Positions 30,309-41,136 of a stretch of 64,000 nucleotides of DNA are shown one piece after another (positions within the stretch are counted from its first letter, which is position 1; each line of letters begins with the position of its first letter). The notes under the pieces are model-generated. The model searched no databases. It was not told where the DNA came from and was given only the letters and a program-made list of their open reading frames with translations. The stretch is from Pseudomonadota bacterium. GTDB lineage: Bacteria; Campylobacterota; Campylobacteria; Campylobacterales; Sulfurospirillaceae. Made by a program: the position numbers and the translations under genes. The stretch covers positions 46,394 to 110,393 of the forward strand of contig JAGDMU010000011.1 in assembly GCA_017860615.1 (NCBI GenBank), read 5' to 3'.

Positions 30309-30536
30309 TTAAAGATTGTGCTCTTTTTTGTACGCAACGATAAGTGCATACGCTTCGTCTTTAAGTCTTAGTTTCTCTTTTTTCATTGTCTCAAGTTCTA
30401 GATCACTGATATGTAATCTGCCTTCGTCTGCATCGGTAATTTTTTGATCAAGTTCATTATGTTTTTCAAAAATTTTTGCAAAGTGTGCATTTTCAACTTT
30501 AAGTTTTGAGATAACTTCTCTGTATTCGTGTAGCAT
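30309..30536 (-). CDS. YdcH/DUF465 family small coiled-coil protein
   Basis: FAKIFEKHNELDQKITDADEG...LETMKKEKLRLKDEAYALI. Confidence 0.75.
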   Translation of the reverse strand: MLHEYREVISKLKVENAHFAKIFEKHNELDQKITDADEGRLHISDLELETMKKEKLRLKDEAYALIVAYKKEHNL

Positions 30537-30589
30537 GGGGTCTCCTTTTGTATTTGTTTTATTTTATCAAAAAGTGCTTAATTTAAGGG

Positions 30590-31780
30590 CTATGTCCTAT
30601 AATCCGCATTTATTTCAACATACTTATGCCCTAAATCACAGCCATATGCCGTGAAACTAGCTTCTCCAATTCCCAGTTCACAATGAATACGGAAGGAGTC
30701 TTTTTTCATCACAGCCGCTGCTTTTTTTTCCGCTTCAGCGTCTAGCGAGCGCTGATCTTTGCTATAAATTAAGACATCGTCATAATGAATAACCAGCGTT
30801 TCTTCATTGCAGGTAATGCCACTTGCTCCAATAGTTGAAGCAATGCGTCCCCAGTTAGGATCTTCACCAAAAAGTGCTGTTTTCACCAGCAACGAGTTAC
30901 TCAAAGCCTTAGCCGCACGTTCTGCTTCAGCCTCAGTTTTTGCACCACTGACTTCAAAAGCAACGACTTTGGTTGAACCTTCACCGTCGCGTACCAGCAT
31001 AAGGCTAAGTTCTTTAGTAATCAAACGAAGTGCCTCATTGAAGGCTTCTTTGTGGTATGCTCCACTTTGTTTAGAGCTTAGAAGCAGTACGGTATCATTG
31101 GTCGAAGTGTCGCCATCAACGCTGACGGCATTAAAAGAATGTTCAATTGAAGGCAATAAAAGTTCATCCATATCTGCTTTTGGAATGTTAGCATCCGTAA
31201 GAATGAAGCAAAGCATCGTTGCCATTGCAGGATTGATCATACCCGCACCCTTGCAGATGGCTGCAATATGAAAGAAACTACCATCTTCTAAAATGACTTT
31301 AAAACAGAGCTCTTTTTTAAAGCTATCTGTTGTCATAATGGCCGAAGCGGTAGCGTGAGAATCTTTAGCATTAAAGTCAAATTTATCGAATGCCGTTGAG
31401 AGTTTGTCAACATTGAGACGGTACCCGATGACACCCGTTGAGCTCATAATCGGGTTATGTAGGTTGGGAAATTTTTCTTTGAGTTTTCCAAAAAGGGTAT
31501 CAATATCTTCAACCCCTTTTTCACCTGTCATAGCATTGGCATTTTTCGCATTCATCAAAATGAAATTGGTTTGAAACCCTTTTGGGTAACGTAAAAAATG
31601 TTTAATGGGTGCTGCTTGAAAGACATTGGTTGTAAAAACTGCCGAAATATCACATGGTTCGTTGGAGCGAATAAATGCAACATCATTATTACCGTTTGGT
31701 TTAAACCCAGCGTGAACGCCTTGGCAGAAAAAACCAGCTACATTATCAAGTCCGTTTTTAAGTGGAAGAATGGTAAACAT
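30590..31780 (-). CDS. argJ: Bifunctional ornithine acetyltransferase / N-acetylglutamate synthase
   Basis: VAGFFCQGVHAGFKPNG, GMINPAMATMLCFILTDA, FGEDPNWGRI. Confidence 0.95.
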   Translation of the reverse strand: MFTILPLKNGLDNVAGFFCQGVHAGFKPNGNNDVAFIRSNEPCDISAVFTTNVFQAAPIKHFLRYPKGFQTNFILMNAKNANAMTGEKGVEDIDTLFGKLKEKFPNLHNPIMSSTGVIGYRLNVDKLSTAFDKFDFNAKDSHATASAIMTTDSFKKELCFKVILEDGSFFHIAAICKGAGMINPAMATMLCFILTDANIPKADMDELLLPSIEHSFNAVSVDGDTSTNDTVLLLSSKQSGAYHKEAFNEALRLITKELSLMLVRDGEGSTKVVAFEVSGAKTEAEAERAAKALSNSLLVKTALFGEDPNWGRIASTIGASGITCNEETLVIHYDDVLIYSKDQRSLDAEAEKKAAAVMKKDSFRIHCELGIGEASFTAYGCDLGHKYVEINADYRT

Positions 31781-31870
31781 GGGTAAATCCTTTAGGATTT
31801 TAGTGTGAAAGTGTGAGGTAAGAGCAAAAACAATTAAACAGCATAAAATTTCCCCGTAGAAGGAGAAATT

Positions 31871-32059
31871 TTAGCCGTTTTTCTTCATTGTACGAAGTGT
31901 CGAAGCAGCAATTCTAATTTTCTTAGTCGTTCCATCTTCAAGTGTCACACGGACAGTTCTAAGGTTTGGAAGGAATCTTCTTTTAGTTTTGTTGTTCGCA
32001 TGGCTTACGTTGTTACCAACCATAGGGCCTTTTCCAGTGAGAGCACATTTTCTTGCCAT
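31871..32059 (-). CDS. rpmB: 50S ribosomal protein L28
   Basis: [33 protein letters not shown]. Confidence 0.98.
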   Translation of the reverse strand: MARKCALTGKGPMVGNNVSHANNKTKRRFLPNLRTVRVTLEDGTTKKIRIAASTLRTMKKNG

Positions 32060-32196
32060 ATCGATATCCTTAAAATTTTTCGTGAATTGTACATGAAAGA
32101 AGCAAAAGAAACGCTTAATTCAATGCAGCCTGAGATTATAGCGAAAAGAATATAAATTTTGATACAATTTGGTTAAAAATTTTAAAAAGGCACGTA

Positions 32197-32838
32197 ATGT
32201 TAGTGGCTCCCAGTATCCTTTCTGCTGATTTTGGAAAGTTAAGAGAAGAAATAATATCGATTTGTGAAGCAGGCTGTGATCTTGTGCATGTCGACGTGAT
32301 GGATGGGCATTTTGTTCCCAACCTTACCATTGGACCCGTTGTGGTTAGTGCTGTTGCCAAAGCTGCTACCAAGCCTTTGGATGTTCATTTGATGGTTGAA
32401 AATAACACCTTTTTTGTCGATCTTTTTGCCCCTTTAAAACCTAAATACATCTCTTTTCACATTGAAGAAGAGAAACATCCTCATCGTTTGATTCAAAAAA
32501 TTAGGGATTTGGGTATCTCTCCTGCGATTGTTCTGAATCCTCATACGCCACCTTCTCAGATTGAATATTTACTTGAAGATTTGGATATGGTGCTTTTAAT
32601 GAGTGTCAACCCAGGCTTTGGTGGTCAAAAATTTATCCCAAGTGTTTTAGAAAAAGCGCCAATTTTAAAAGAGATGATTTTAAAAAGAAATGCCAAAACA
32701 CTTATCGAGGTTGATGGTGGCGTCAATAACCAAAATATCCACGCTTTAGCCAATGCGGGTGTAGATATTGTCGTTGCAGGCAATTATGTATTTAGCTCAA
32801 ATGATTATAAAAATGCTATTGATTCTTTAAAAGTATAA
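32197..32838 (+). CDS. rpe: Ribulose-phosphate 3-epimerase
   Basis: APSILSADFGKL, HVDVMDGHFVPNLTIGP, MSVNPGFGGQKFIP. Confidence 0.97.
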   Translation: MLVAPSILSADFGKLREEIISICEAGCDLVHVDVMDGHFVPNLTIGPVVVSAVAKAATKPLDVHLMVENNTFFVDLFAPLKPKYISFHIEEEKHPHRLIQKIRDLGISPAIVLNPHTPPSQIEYLLEDLDMVLLMSVNPGFGGQKFIPSVLEKAPILKEMILKRNAKTLIEVDGGVNNQNIHALANAGVDIVVAGNYVFSSNDYKNAIDSLKV

Positions 32839-32841
32839 TGA

Positions 32842-33429
32842 ATGTGGGTCAAAATCTGTGGTATCACCAACCTTGAAGATGCTCTGTGTGCAATAGACGC
32901 TGGAGCAGATGCACTTGGATTTGTCTTTTATCCAAAATCCCCTCGTTACATTACACCGCAAAATGCGAAAGCCATTGCGGAAAAACTGCCTTTAGATGTA
33001 AAGAAAATTGGGCTTTTTGTAGATGCTACGCCAGAGGAAATTGGTGTTACATGTAAAGAGGCACAGATGGATATGGCGCAGATTCATTTTGAGGTTGACA
33101 AAGATTTTTGGAGTGCGCTTAAAGTGCCTTTTTTACGCGTTGTTCGTGCTCGCGAATCGTGTGAGATCGAGCAATACAAAGGCTTGATACGACTTGTTGA
33201 TGCGTATGTGGAAGGTTATGGTGGAGCAGGACAGAGGCTTGATCTTTCATGGTTTGAAAATTCTGATTGCGAAAATATCATCTTAGCGGGTGGTTTAACG
33301 CCTGAAAACATTGAGCAACTTAAACCTTTAGGCTTTTATGGGGTTGATGTGAGCAGTGGCGTGGAAAAAGCCAAAGGTATTAAAGATCACGATAAAGTGA
33401 GAGCTTTTATACAAAGAGCTAAAGCGTGA
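32842..33429 (+). CDS. trpF: Phosphoribosylanthranilate isomerase
   Basis: VKICGITNLEDALCAIDAGADALGFVFYPKSPRYI, LAGGLTPENI, GVDVSSGVE; GTG/ATG start ambiguity. Confidence 0.95.
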   Translation: MWVKICGITNLEDALCAIDAGADALGFVFYPKSPRYITPQNAKAIAEKLPLDVKKIGLFVDATPEEIGVTCKEAQMDMAQIHFEVDKDFWSALKVPFLRVVRARESCEIEQYKGLIRLVDAYVEGYGGAGQRLDLSWFENSDCENIILAGGLTPENIEQLKPLGFYGVDVSSGVEKAKGIKDHDKVRAFIQRAKA

Positions 33430-34232
33430 GAGCCCTTGATAGTTACATCTATAAGATGACGCAAAAACCTATTTTTCACAAAGAGTTTTTTGCCAAAATG
33501 CACACCTTTAAAGAGCTTGAACATGTCGATGTCGAAGATCTTGATATACTTAAACTGTTAGGACTTCCCATCACCAAGTACAATAACTATGCTTTTACCT
33601 TAGAGACAATTACAACACCAATCAATCAGGGAAAGTTTTGTGTTGTCGATATTGAAGCCAATGGCAGTAAGCCTACGCTGCATCAGATTATTGAAATTGG
33701 TGCCGTGATGATTGAAAATGGCAAAGAGGTGGCACAGTTTTCCTCTTTGGTCAAAACCGATATTTTGCCTGATAGCATCGAGCAGCTCACGGGTATTACC
33801 CTTGCTGATCTACAACATGCACCTTCCCTTAACTCCGTGTTAGAAGCATTCAGGCTTTTTATTAAAGATGCCGTCTTTGTGGCACATAATGTTAATTTTG
33901 ACTACTACTTTATCTCCTATGCTCTCGAACAAGCAGGTTTCGGACCGCTTTTAAACCGAAGACTTGATACGATTGATTTGGCGAAAAAATGCATCGAAGC
34001 CCCAAAATATGGGCTGGGTGCGTTGACGGAGTATTTGGGTATTGGGTTTGAAAACCACCATCGAGCCCTTTTTGATGCCAAGGCTACGGCACAGGTCTTT
34101 TTTAAAGCGCTGGAAAAGGTGCCAGAGGAAGTACAAACAGTAGAGCAGTTGATTGATTTTACTAAACCACATAATCAAAAAAAGAAGAAAAAAGAGAAGG
34201 CTGTCAAACCGCCTACTGGTACATCGCTTTAA
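33426..34232 (+). CDS. DnaQ-like 3'-5' exonuclease
   Basis: VVDIEANGSKPTLHQIIEIGAV, FVAHNVNFDYYFISYAL, HRALFDAKATAQVF. Confidence 0.88.
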   Translation: MRALDSYIYKMTQKPIFHKEFFAKMHTFKELEHVDVEDLDILKLLGLPITKYNNYAFTLETITTPINQGKFCVVDIEANGSKPTLHQIIEIGAVMIENGKEVAQFSSLVKTDILPDSIEQLTGITLADLQHAPSLNSVLEAFRLFIKDAVFVAHNVNFDYYFISYALEQAGFGPLLNRRLDTIDLAKKCIEAPKYGLGALTEYLGIGFENHHRALFDAKATAQVFFKALEKVPEEVQTVEQLIDFTKPHNQKKKKKEKAVKPPTGTSL

Positions 34233-34740
34233 ATCGTACATAATTATCCGCTGAATGGTAAAGCGATGCAACCTCTGCATCGTTTAATGCTCGCACGACC
34301 TTGGCAGGATTCCCCATAATGAGCGAACGTGGTGGAAAGACTTTGTTTTTGGTCACGAGTGAATTTGCTCCGACAATAGACTCTTTACCAATCACTGCAC
34401 CATCAAGTATCGTTGCACTCATTCCTATCAAACAGGCATTTTCAATGGTGCAACCATGAAGCATCACGCGGTGCGCAATGGTGACATCATCGCCAACGAT
34501 CGTGGCAAATCCGTCACTACGATCTTCTTTTTTAAAATGCGTTACATGAATCATACTGAGGTCTTGGATGGAAGTTCTCTTACCAATGGAAATAGAGTTG
34601 ACATCGCCTCTGATGACGCAGCCAAACCAGATGGAACTTCCCTCACCGATGACCACGTCACCGATGATGTCCGCACTGGGAGCTACAAAAACATCCGAAG
34701 CGATGGAAGGCTTTATGCCTTGAAACTCCATGATCATCAA
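34213..34740 (-). CDS. Gamma carbonic anhydrase-like hexapeptide protein
   Basis: Left-handed beta-helix hexapeptides: [50 protein letters not shown]. Confidence 0.88.
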   Translation of the reverse strand: MMIMEFQGIKPSIASDVFVAPSADIIGDVVIGEGSSIWFGCVIRGDVNSISIGKRTSIQDLSMIHVTHFKKEDRSDGFATIVGDDVTIAHRVMLHGCTIENACLIGMSATILDGAVIGKESIVGANSLVTKNKVFPPRSLIMGNPAKVVRALNDAEVASLYHSADNYVRFKAMYQ

Positions 34741-36848
34741 CTCTCCTTGAAAAGGCGCTTTGCCAGTTTTTCCGCTTTGTGCGAACTGGTGTCTTTCTTT
34801 TGTGCTTTGTAGATTTTGTTCATATAATCTTCTAAAACCGTATGGTTATTGATAGCGCGCTCATCGGTTGGTTCAATTTCAGTGTATTCGCCATCGTTTC
34901 CAAGTGTCCAGCTGAGCACATTGTCATTGAGTTGCAGTTGTAAAATCTCGAAAAGCTTTTGCTGTAATGCTTTATCAAAAATCGGTGTCATAAGCTCAAG
35001 TCTTCGCTCAAGATTACGAGGCATCCAGTCGGCACTTGAGATAAACGTTGTGGTTGGATCACCATTTTTAAAGTAGAAAATACGTGCGTGCTCTAAGTAC
35101 TTTCCAATGATAGATTTGACACGAATGTTCTCACTAATGCCTTCAACCCCTGGTCTTAAACAACAAATACCACGCGCGATAATATCGATCTGAACACCTT
35201 GCATCGAAGCATTGTAAAGTGCTTGAATGACATCTGAATCGACTAAAGAGTTCATCTTAACGATGATGCGACCCTCTGTGCCATATTTGGCTTCATTGTT
35301 GATAAGACTAATAACTTTAGGCTTGATCTGTGTTGGCGACATAGAGAGAGTGTCAAGTTTTTTATGCTTTGAAAAGCCCGACAAGATATGGAAAAACATC
35401 GTGCCATCTTTGGCAAAATCTTCTTTGCATGTAAAGAAGCTGGTGTCGGTATAAACCTTTGCCGTAGCACCATTGTAGTTACCTGTGCTAAAGTGCATGT
35501 AAAACTTCAATTTGCCGTCTTCTTCTTGACGAATGACTTGTGCGATCTTTGCATGAACTTTAAAGCCTGTAATGCCATATACCACGTGTGCGCCTGCTTG
35601 TTCTAACGCTTTTGCCCAGTGAAGGTTGTTCTCTTCATCAAAACGTGCTTTAAGCTCTACAACGGCAGTAACTTGTTTGCCTTCATTGGCTGCATCAATT
35701 AAAGCTTGAACGATCTGTGAGTTTTTCTCCACACGGTAAAGCGTCATACGAATGGAGACAACTTTAGGGTCTTTGGACGCTTCACGAATAAGCCTAAGAA
35801 CAGGGTCAAAACTCTCGTACGGATGAAAGAGGAGAACATCGCCTTTGTCAATCACTTTAAAAACAGATTCATTGGTATCAAATGGAGGCAAAATTTTTGA
35901 ATTGTACGGTGGTAATGCAAGATGTGAAAAGTCTTTATTCCCCACAATTTGCCATAAGGCTCCAAGATTAAGAGGAATTTTATAGGTATAAATGTCTTTA
36001 AAGAAAATCTGCATATGTGAATTTAAAAAATTGAGCAGATCAGGGTCGGTTCCTTCTTGGATGTTGAGGCGTACAAAAGCCCCTTTACGGCGAAGTTTTA
36101 GCCCTTGCTCCATAATCATCATAAAATCATCCGCTTCTTCTTCTTCAATGACCATATCTGCATTACGGGTTACTCTAAAGGCTGCAGAGGCTACAAGCTT
36201 GTATCCTGGAAAAATCTCTTCGGTATGTTTTCTTACAATGGTTTCAATCGGTACATACGTGTTGTCGCCTGCTTGAAAAAAGCGTGGAAGTACACGAGGA
36301 ATACGAATCATGCCGTATTTATAGTTACTTTCCTCTTCGCTCTCACTGTCTTGGAGTTTAACCGCAAGTGAGAAGCTAAGGTTGTTCAGATGCGGAAAAG
36401 GATGCGTAGCATTGACTGCAATAGGAACGATGACAGGCAAAATATTGGAAAAGAAATAGTCATCTGAGAGTTTTGCCAAAGCAGGGCTTAAATCATCATA
36501 ATCGGTAATAAAAAGGTTCTCTTTTTCAAGGTCTTTAACAATCTCTTCATAACTGCTCTGAATAACCTCTTTTTCGCTGGCAAGGTAAGCTCTGATTTCT
36601 CTAAGTTGATCCAGAGGTGTTTTTTGATCCGCTCCTGTTTCGATAACGCCTGCACTAAAGAGTTGTTTCAGACCTGCAACACGAATCATATAGAATTCAT
36701 CAAGGTTGGTAGCATAAATAGCTAAAAATTTGAGTCGCTCAAAAAGGGGTAACTCTTTTTTGAGGGATTGAGTAAGGACTCTGGTATTAAATTTGAGCCA
36801 TGAAAGCTCGCGGTTAAGGTAAAGGCTAGAGTCGGTTAAATCAGGCAC
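34737..36848 (-). CDS. ppk1: Polyphosphate kinase 1
   Basis: [60 protein letters not shown]. Confidence 0.97.
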   Translation of the reverse strand: MPDLTDSSLYLNRELSWLKFNTRVLTQSLKKELPLFERLKFLAIYATNLDEFYMIRVAGLKQLFSAGVIETGADQKTPLDQLREIRAYLASEKEVIQSSYEEIVKDLEKENLFITDYDDLSPALAKLSDDYFFSNILPVIVPIAVNATHPFPHLNNLSFSLAVKLQDSESEEESNYKYGMIRIPRVLPRFFQAGDNTYVPIETIVRKHTEEIFPGYKLVASAAFRVTRNADMVIEEEEADDFMMIMEQGLKLRRKGAFVRLNIQEGTDPDLLNFLNSHMQIFFKDIYTYKIPLNLGALWQIVGNKDFSHLALPPYNSKILPPFDTNESVFKVIDKGDVLLFHPYESFDPVLRLIREASKDPKVVSIRMTLYRVEKNSQIVQALIDAANEGKQVTAVVELKARFDEENNLHWAKALEQAGAHVVYGITGFKVHAKIAQVIRQEEDGKLKFYMHFSTGNYNGATAKVYTDTSFFTCKEDFAKDGTMFFHILSGFSKHKKLDTLSMSPTQIKPKVISLINNEAKYGTEGRIIVKMNSLVDSDVIQALYNASMQGVQIDIIARGICCLRPGVEGISENIRVKSIIGKYLEHARIFYFKNGDPTTTFISSADWMPRNLERRLELMTPIFDKALQQKLFEILQLQLNDNVLSWTLGNDGEYTEIEPTDERAINNHTVLEDYMNKIYKAQKKDTSSHKAEKLAKRLFKES

Positions 36849-36919
36849 ATTTTATCCTTTATTAAAAGTGAATTATTTTATCAAAAAAAAGTTATAAAAA
36901 GGTAACGCCTTGTGATTAA

Positions 36920-37462
36920 TTAAGCATAATTTGAAAAAAGCGCGGTTGTATCTTCATTATTCGCTGTGGCATAACTCTCTTCGGGCTTCGCCAAGAGTTC
37001 GGCTTGTTTCATGCGTGATAACTCTAGTCGTGCCATCATCTGAAGCATGGACGCCGTTGATGCTACTTGGTAATCAGCGGCACTTGGATCGGATGGGGCA
37101 AGGGCTGCTGCGCGTACTGTTTGCATTTTGGTGATGGTCTCTTCAGGAGTTGCGCCTTCTGAGGTGTCGATGCCGACTTCACCTGCTACTGCATAGAGCT
37201 TATTATCGGGTGCTTTTTGGTAGCTAAAGACAGCACCACCGCGAATGACGCCTGCTCCTGCTGAAATATGCGCTCTTTCATGAGCTCGAACAGCTGTATC
37301 GGTCGCTTGAAGTTCTGCTATTAAAGCTTTTTGTGAAGCGGTAAGCTCGGTGGATTTTTCACTGTTTTTTTCAGACGAAGAGGAGGTCGTGCTACTTGTC
37401 GTAGAGGTCGATGTGTTATCAATACGTACATAAGAGGCGTTTAGAAAGCTGCCAATTTGCAT
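36920..37462 (-). CDS. SprA-related putative metalloprotease family protein
   Basis: TDTAVRAHERAHISAGAGVIRGGAVFSYQKAPDNKLYAVAGEVGID. Confidence 0.7.
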   Translation of the reverse strand: MQIGSFLNASYVRIDNTSTSTTSSTTSSSSEKNSEKSTELTASQKALIAELQATDTAVRAHERAHISAGAGVIRGGAVFSYQKAPDNKLYAVAGEVGIDTSEGATPEETITKMQTVRAAALAPSDPSAADYQVASTASMLQMMARLELSRMKQAELLAKPEESYATANNEDTTALFSNYA

Positions 37463-37520
37463 AGTACTCTCCTAACAATGACCTATTATACCACCTTTTT
37501 ATTTTGCATGTGAAAAATTT

Positions 37521-39497
37521 TTACATCTTTTTCAATTTTTCAATTTGATCGCGTAATTTTGCTGCTTTTTCAAACTCCAAAATTTTTGCAGCTTCATGCA
37601 TTGCCTTTGTCAGTTCTGCGATAATTTTCTTTTTTTCGCTCGGAGGGATTTTATCTTTTTTATCATATGTATTGTAGATATCAGCGTGTTCTTCGAGTTT
37701 TAAGTTTTCATCCATTTTACGCGTGGTGCTGGTTGGTGTGATGCCGTGTTCTTTATTGTATGTCTCTTGAATGGCGCGTCTACGCAAGGTTGTCTCTATT
37801 GCTTTTTGCATCGAATCCGTAATTTTTTCTGCAAACATAATGACTCTACCGTTTAGATTTCTAGCAGCGCGTCCCATGGTTTGAATAAGACTCGTTTCTG
37901 AGCGTAAAAAGCCCTCTTTATCGGCATCCAAAATAGCTACAAGGGAAACTTCAGGTAGATCAAGTCCTTCACGAAGGAGGTTAATGCCCACAAGTACATC
38001 AAACTCGCCAACACGCAAGGATCGGATGATCTGGTTGCGTTCAATCGCATCGATGTCGGAGTGCATGTATTTTATTTTTATGCCAAGATCAGCGTAGTAG
38101 CGTGTTAGCTCTTCCGCCATCTTTTTGGTAAGCACTGTCACAAGGACTTTTTCATCTTTTGCTGTTACTTCTTTGATCTTGTCAAAAAGAGTTTCGACTT
38201 GGTTTTTACTGCTTAAGATTTCCACCTCGGGATCCAAAAGCCCTGTAGGGCGGATGATCTGCTCAGCAGTATTTTCACCACTGAGTCCTAGCTCTAACTC
38301 TTTAGGTGTAGCACTCACAAAAAGATAACGTGGTGCTTTGTTGATAAACTCATCAAACATTAAAGGGCGGTTATCCAGTGCACTTGGGAGCCTAAAACCG
38401 TACTCAACAAGTACCTCTTTACGACTACGATCACCTGCAAACATCCCTCGAAATTGTGGGAGGCTGACGTGGGATTCATCGACGATGACAAGGTATTCTT
38501 TATTCATCGCTTCAAAGTAATCAAACAGTGAGTAGGGTGTAGCACCCGGTTCGATGCCTGTAAGGTAGCGTGCGTAGTTTTCAACGCCTTTGCACGCTCC
38601 TGTGGAGCCTAACATCTCAAGGTCAAACTCGACACGTTGTTTAAGGCGTTGGTACTCGACGAGCTTATCCTCTTTTTTGAAGTATTCGAGCCGTTCACCT
38701 AGTTCTTGCTCGATGGATTTGATCGCTTTTTGCAGCCTCTCGTGTCCGACGATAAACTGATTGGCGGCGTAGATGACGACTTTGTTTAGGTTTTGCAGTT
38801 TTTTATTGAGAAAGACTTCAAAGTAGTTGATGCTCTCCACTTCATCCCCAAAAAACTCCACACGAATCGCCTCTTCTTCGCTGTAGGCAGGGTAAATGTC
38901 GATGACATCACCACTCACACGAAAACAGCCGCGGTCAAAAAAAGTGTCATTGCGTTTATATCCCATATCAACAAGGCGTAAAAGAAGCTTTTTTTGGTTG
39001 ATGGTATCACCCTTTTCGATGACTTGTACCATCTCTTTATACTCACTTGGGTCACCTAAGCCATAGTTGGCTGAAACGGAAGCAACGCAGATGACATCAT
39101 CAAAGCTGAGGAGTGATGCTGTTGCACTTAGACGTAAACGCTCTAACTCTTCGTTGATAGAGCTGTCTTTTTCAATAAATAAGTCACTACGTGGAATGTA
39201 TGCCTCAGGCTGATAGTAGTCGTAATAGCTGATAAAATACTCCACATGGTTTTTAGGAAAAAAGCCCTTAAATTCACTGTAAAGTTGCGCCGCAAGGGTC
39301 TTATTGTGCGTCATGATGAGAGTCGGCATCTTCAATTTTTGAATGATCTGCGCCATGGTATAGGTTTTACCACTTCCCGTCACGCCAATAAGCGTTTGAT
39401 AGCGGCTTCCTTTTTTTATGGATGCAACGAGCTTATCGATGGCTTGTGGTTGGTCACCCGAGGGTTGGTAGGGACTTTCTAAATAAAATTCGCTCAT
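37521..39497 (-). CDS. uvrB: Excinuclease ABC subunit B
   Basis: [42 protein letters not shown]; start likely ATG at 39497. Confidence 0.97.
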   Translation of the reverse strand: MSEFYLESPYQPSGDQPQAIDKLVASIKKGSRYQTLIGVTGSGKTYTMAQIIQKLKMPTLIMTHNKTLAAQLYSEFKGFFPKNHVEYFISYYDYYQPEAYIPRSDLFIEKDSSINEELERLRLSATASLLSFDDVICVASVSANYGLGDPSEYKEMVQVIEKGDTINQKKLLLRLVDMGYKRNDTFFDRGCFRVSGDVIDIYPAYSEEEAIRVEFFGDEVESINYFEVFLNKKLQNLNKVVIYAANQFIVGHERLQKAIKSIEQELGERLEYFKKEDKLVEYQRLKQRVEFDLEMLGSTGACKGVENYARYLTGIEPGATPYSLFDYFEAMNKEYLVIVDESHVSLPQFRGMFAGDRSRKEVLVEYGFRLPSALDNRPLMFDEFINKAPRYLFVSATPKELELGLSGENTAEQIIRPTGLLDPEVEILSSKNQVETLFDKIKEVTAKDEKVLVTVLTKKMAEELTRYYADLGIKIKYMHSDIDAIERNQIIRSLRVGEFDVLVGINLLREGLDLPEVSLVAILDADKEGFLRSETSLIQTMGRAARNLNGRVIMFAEKITDSMQKAIETTLRRRAIQETYNKEHGITPTSTTRKMDENLKLEEHADIYNTYDKKDKIPPSEKKKIIAELTKAMHEAAKILEFEKAAKLRDQIEKLKKM

Positions 39498-39559
39498 AGT
39501 TGATACTTTTCTCATTATTTTGTTACAATTATACCAAACAGACCACAACGGAGTCATAA

Positions 39560-39793
39560 ATGTTTGAAGAAGAGAGAAACATTAGCACATTAACCCAAAA
39601 GATAACGGAACTTTTGGAAAAATACAAAGACCTTTTAGCGCAAAATGAAGCCCTTCGCCAAGAAGTGGTGAAAGCTAAAGCGCTTGCGGAAGCTAAAAAT
39701 GTACAAATTGCAAAACTAGAGCAAGATCTTATCAACAAAGATGTCAATGCTGATGATCTTCTAAGCAAAATTGAAGCAGTACTGGGTCGATGA
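39560..39793 (+). CDS. Small coiled-coil protein (ZapB-like character)
   Basis: 77 aa, heptad-rich [48 protein letters not shown] overlap with next ORF. Confidence 0.7.
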   Translation: MFEEERNISTLTQKITELLEKYKDLLAQNEALRQEVVKAKALAEAKNVQIAKLEQDLINKDVNADDLLSKIEAVLGR

Positions 39794-40008
39794 GTAAAAT
39801 AACCATTAGCCTTGGTGGCAAAGACTTTGACATCAAGTTAGAAGGTGCATTTGCCGAGCAGTTTGAAGCTGATTTTAAAGAGAAATTTAAAGGGAAAAGT
39901 ACCATAGACCCAAAAGAGCTTCTCTTTGCGTATGTTGGTAAATGTTATGACAATTTTATGTTAGAACAAGAGATAACATCGCTTGTCAAAAAAATAGATG
40001 AGATTTAA
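39790..40008 (+). CDS. Small conserved protein, possibly ZapA-like
   Basis: 72 aa [25 protein letters not shown]...DPKELLFAYVGKCYDNFMLEQEITSLVKKIDEI. Confidence 0.6.
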   Translation: MSKITISLGGKDFDIKLEGAFAEQFEADFKEKFKGKSTIDPKELLFAYVGKCYDNFMLEQEITSLVKKIDEI

Positions 40009-40050
40009 GTCGGACTTTAAAAATATTGTTATAGAATGAGTTTTAAATGG

Positions 40051-40066
40051 TCAATAAGTGTATTGA
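40051..40066. promoter_or_regulatory. Perfect dyad upstream of pseudopilin gene
   Basis: TCAATA-AGTG-TATTGA at 40051-40066, immediately overlapped by TTGATCAA. Confidence 0.4.
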
Positions 40067-40089
40067 TCAACTAAAAAAAAGGAGTTAAC

Positions 40090-40584
40090 ATGAAAAAAGG
40101 TTTCACGATGATCGAACTTATCTTCGTTATCGTTATTTTAGGTATCTTGGCAGCAGTGGCTATCCCAAGATTGGCAGCGACAAGAGATGATGCAAATGTT
40201 GCAAAAATTTCTTCTAACTTAGCTACCCTTATTTCAGATGCTGGTACTCGTTGGACAGCTCAAGGTTCATGGCCAGGAACTTGGGCCGCAATGACGAATG
40301 TGCCTTTACAAACAACTGCCGCTGGTACAACAGCTGCGGGTGCACTTGCAGTGGGAACACCAGTTTTCTTGAATGTAGGAACGACAGGTTCAACAGATGC
40401 CACGAATGCTTGTTATTCGATCACCCCATTAGCAAATGGAGGTATTACTGTTATGGCCTTATCAGGTGGAACATCAGCTGCATGTGTTGCAGCAAGAACA
40501 GCTACAGCATCAAATAATTTATCTGATTCAGCAGTTGATACAAACAGGACCCATACTTTTGGTGGATCAGCCGTTAGGTTTTAG
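40090..40584 (+). CDS. Type IV pilin/pseudopilin-like protein
   Basis: MKKGFTMIELIFVIVILGILAAVAIPRLAATRDDA: class III/type IV signal and TM helix. Confidence 0.9.
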   Translation: MKKGFTMIELIFVIVILGILAAVAIPRLAATRDDANVAKISSNLATLISDAGTRWTAQGSWPGTWAAMTNVPLQTTAAGTTAAGALAVGTPVFLNVGTTGSTDATNACYSITPLANGGITVMALSGGTSAACVAARTATASNNLSDSAVDTNRTHTFGGSAVRF

Positions 40585-40601
40585 TAGTTTTATAATTTTT
40601 C

Positions 40602-40629
40602 AATCAGGCAGAAAACTCTCTGCCTGATT
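40602..40629 (+). terminator. Terminator-like hairpin between the two pseudopilin genes
   Basis: AATCAGGCAGA-AAACTC-TCTGCCTGATT, 11-bp perfect stem. Confidence 0.7.
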
Positions 40630-40660
40630 CTTCCATATCTTCAAAAAATCGGAGTCAATC

Positions 40661-41131
40661 ATGCTACATTCTTCAAAATCTGCTTTTACGATGATTGAAC
40701 TTGTTTTTGTAATAGTTGTGCTTGGTATTTTAGCAGCAGTAGCTATTCCAAGACTTGCCGTAACACGTGATGATGCGATGATTGTTAAAGGAAGGTCGGA
40801 TGTAAGTGCTATTCGGAGTGGTATTTCTTTACAACGTTCTCGTATGATGCTTGAGGGCAATAATGCTTTTCCTACTAATCTTGATGCCATTGATGACAAT
40901 TATGGGAATAGTAACCAACGACTTTTTAATATTGCAGATGGTAACACTTCCAATATTCTAGAGTATCCAATTTTTTCACAAGCAAACCGTGATGGAGGTT
41001 GGGTTAAAACAGGAGCCAATGCTTATGCTTTTAGAGTAAATGGAGTTGCAACAGCATTTACATATACTAACACAAATGGTCTCTTTAGCTGTACGACTGG
41101 TAACGCTAATTGCGATGATCTAACTCGCTAA
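40661..41131 (+). CDS. Second type IV pilin/pseudopilin-like protein
   Basis: MLHSSKSAFTMIELVFVIVVLGILAAVAIPRLAVTRDDA. Confidence 0.88.
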   Translation: MLHSSKSAFTMIELVFVIVVLGILAAVAIPRLAVTRDDAMIVKGRSDVSAIRSGISLQRSRMMLEGNNAFPTNLDAIDDNYGNSNQRLFNIADGNTSNILEYPIFSQANRDGGWVKTGANAYAFRVNGVATAFTYTNTNGLFSCTTGNANCDDLTR

Positions 41132-41136
41132 CTAAT

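Noticed and set aside
33951-34280. Minus-strand 109 aa ORF
   Set aside because: Antisense to a well-supported exonuclease gene; no recognisable protein features; likely spurious like the other antisense ORFs in the track.
36955-36990. CTCTTCGGGCTTCGCCAAGAG resembles the hairpin of the dispersed intergenic repeat
   Set aside because: It lies inside the coding end of the SprA-related gene (LLAKPEESYA) and lacks the GCCTCA/GAGGC half, so probably coincidental.
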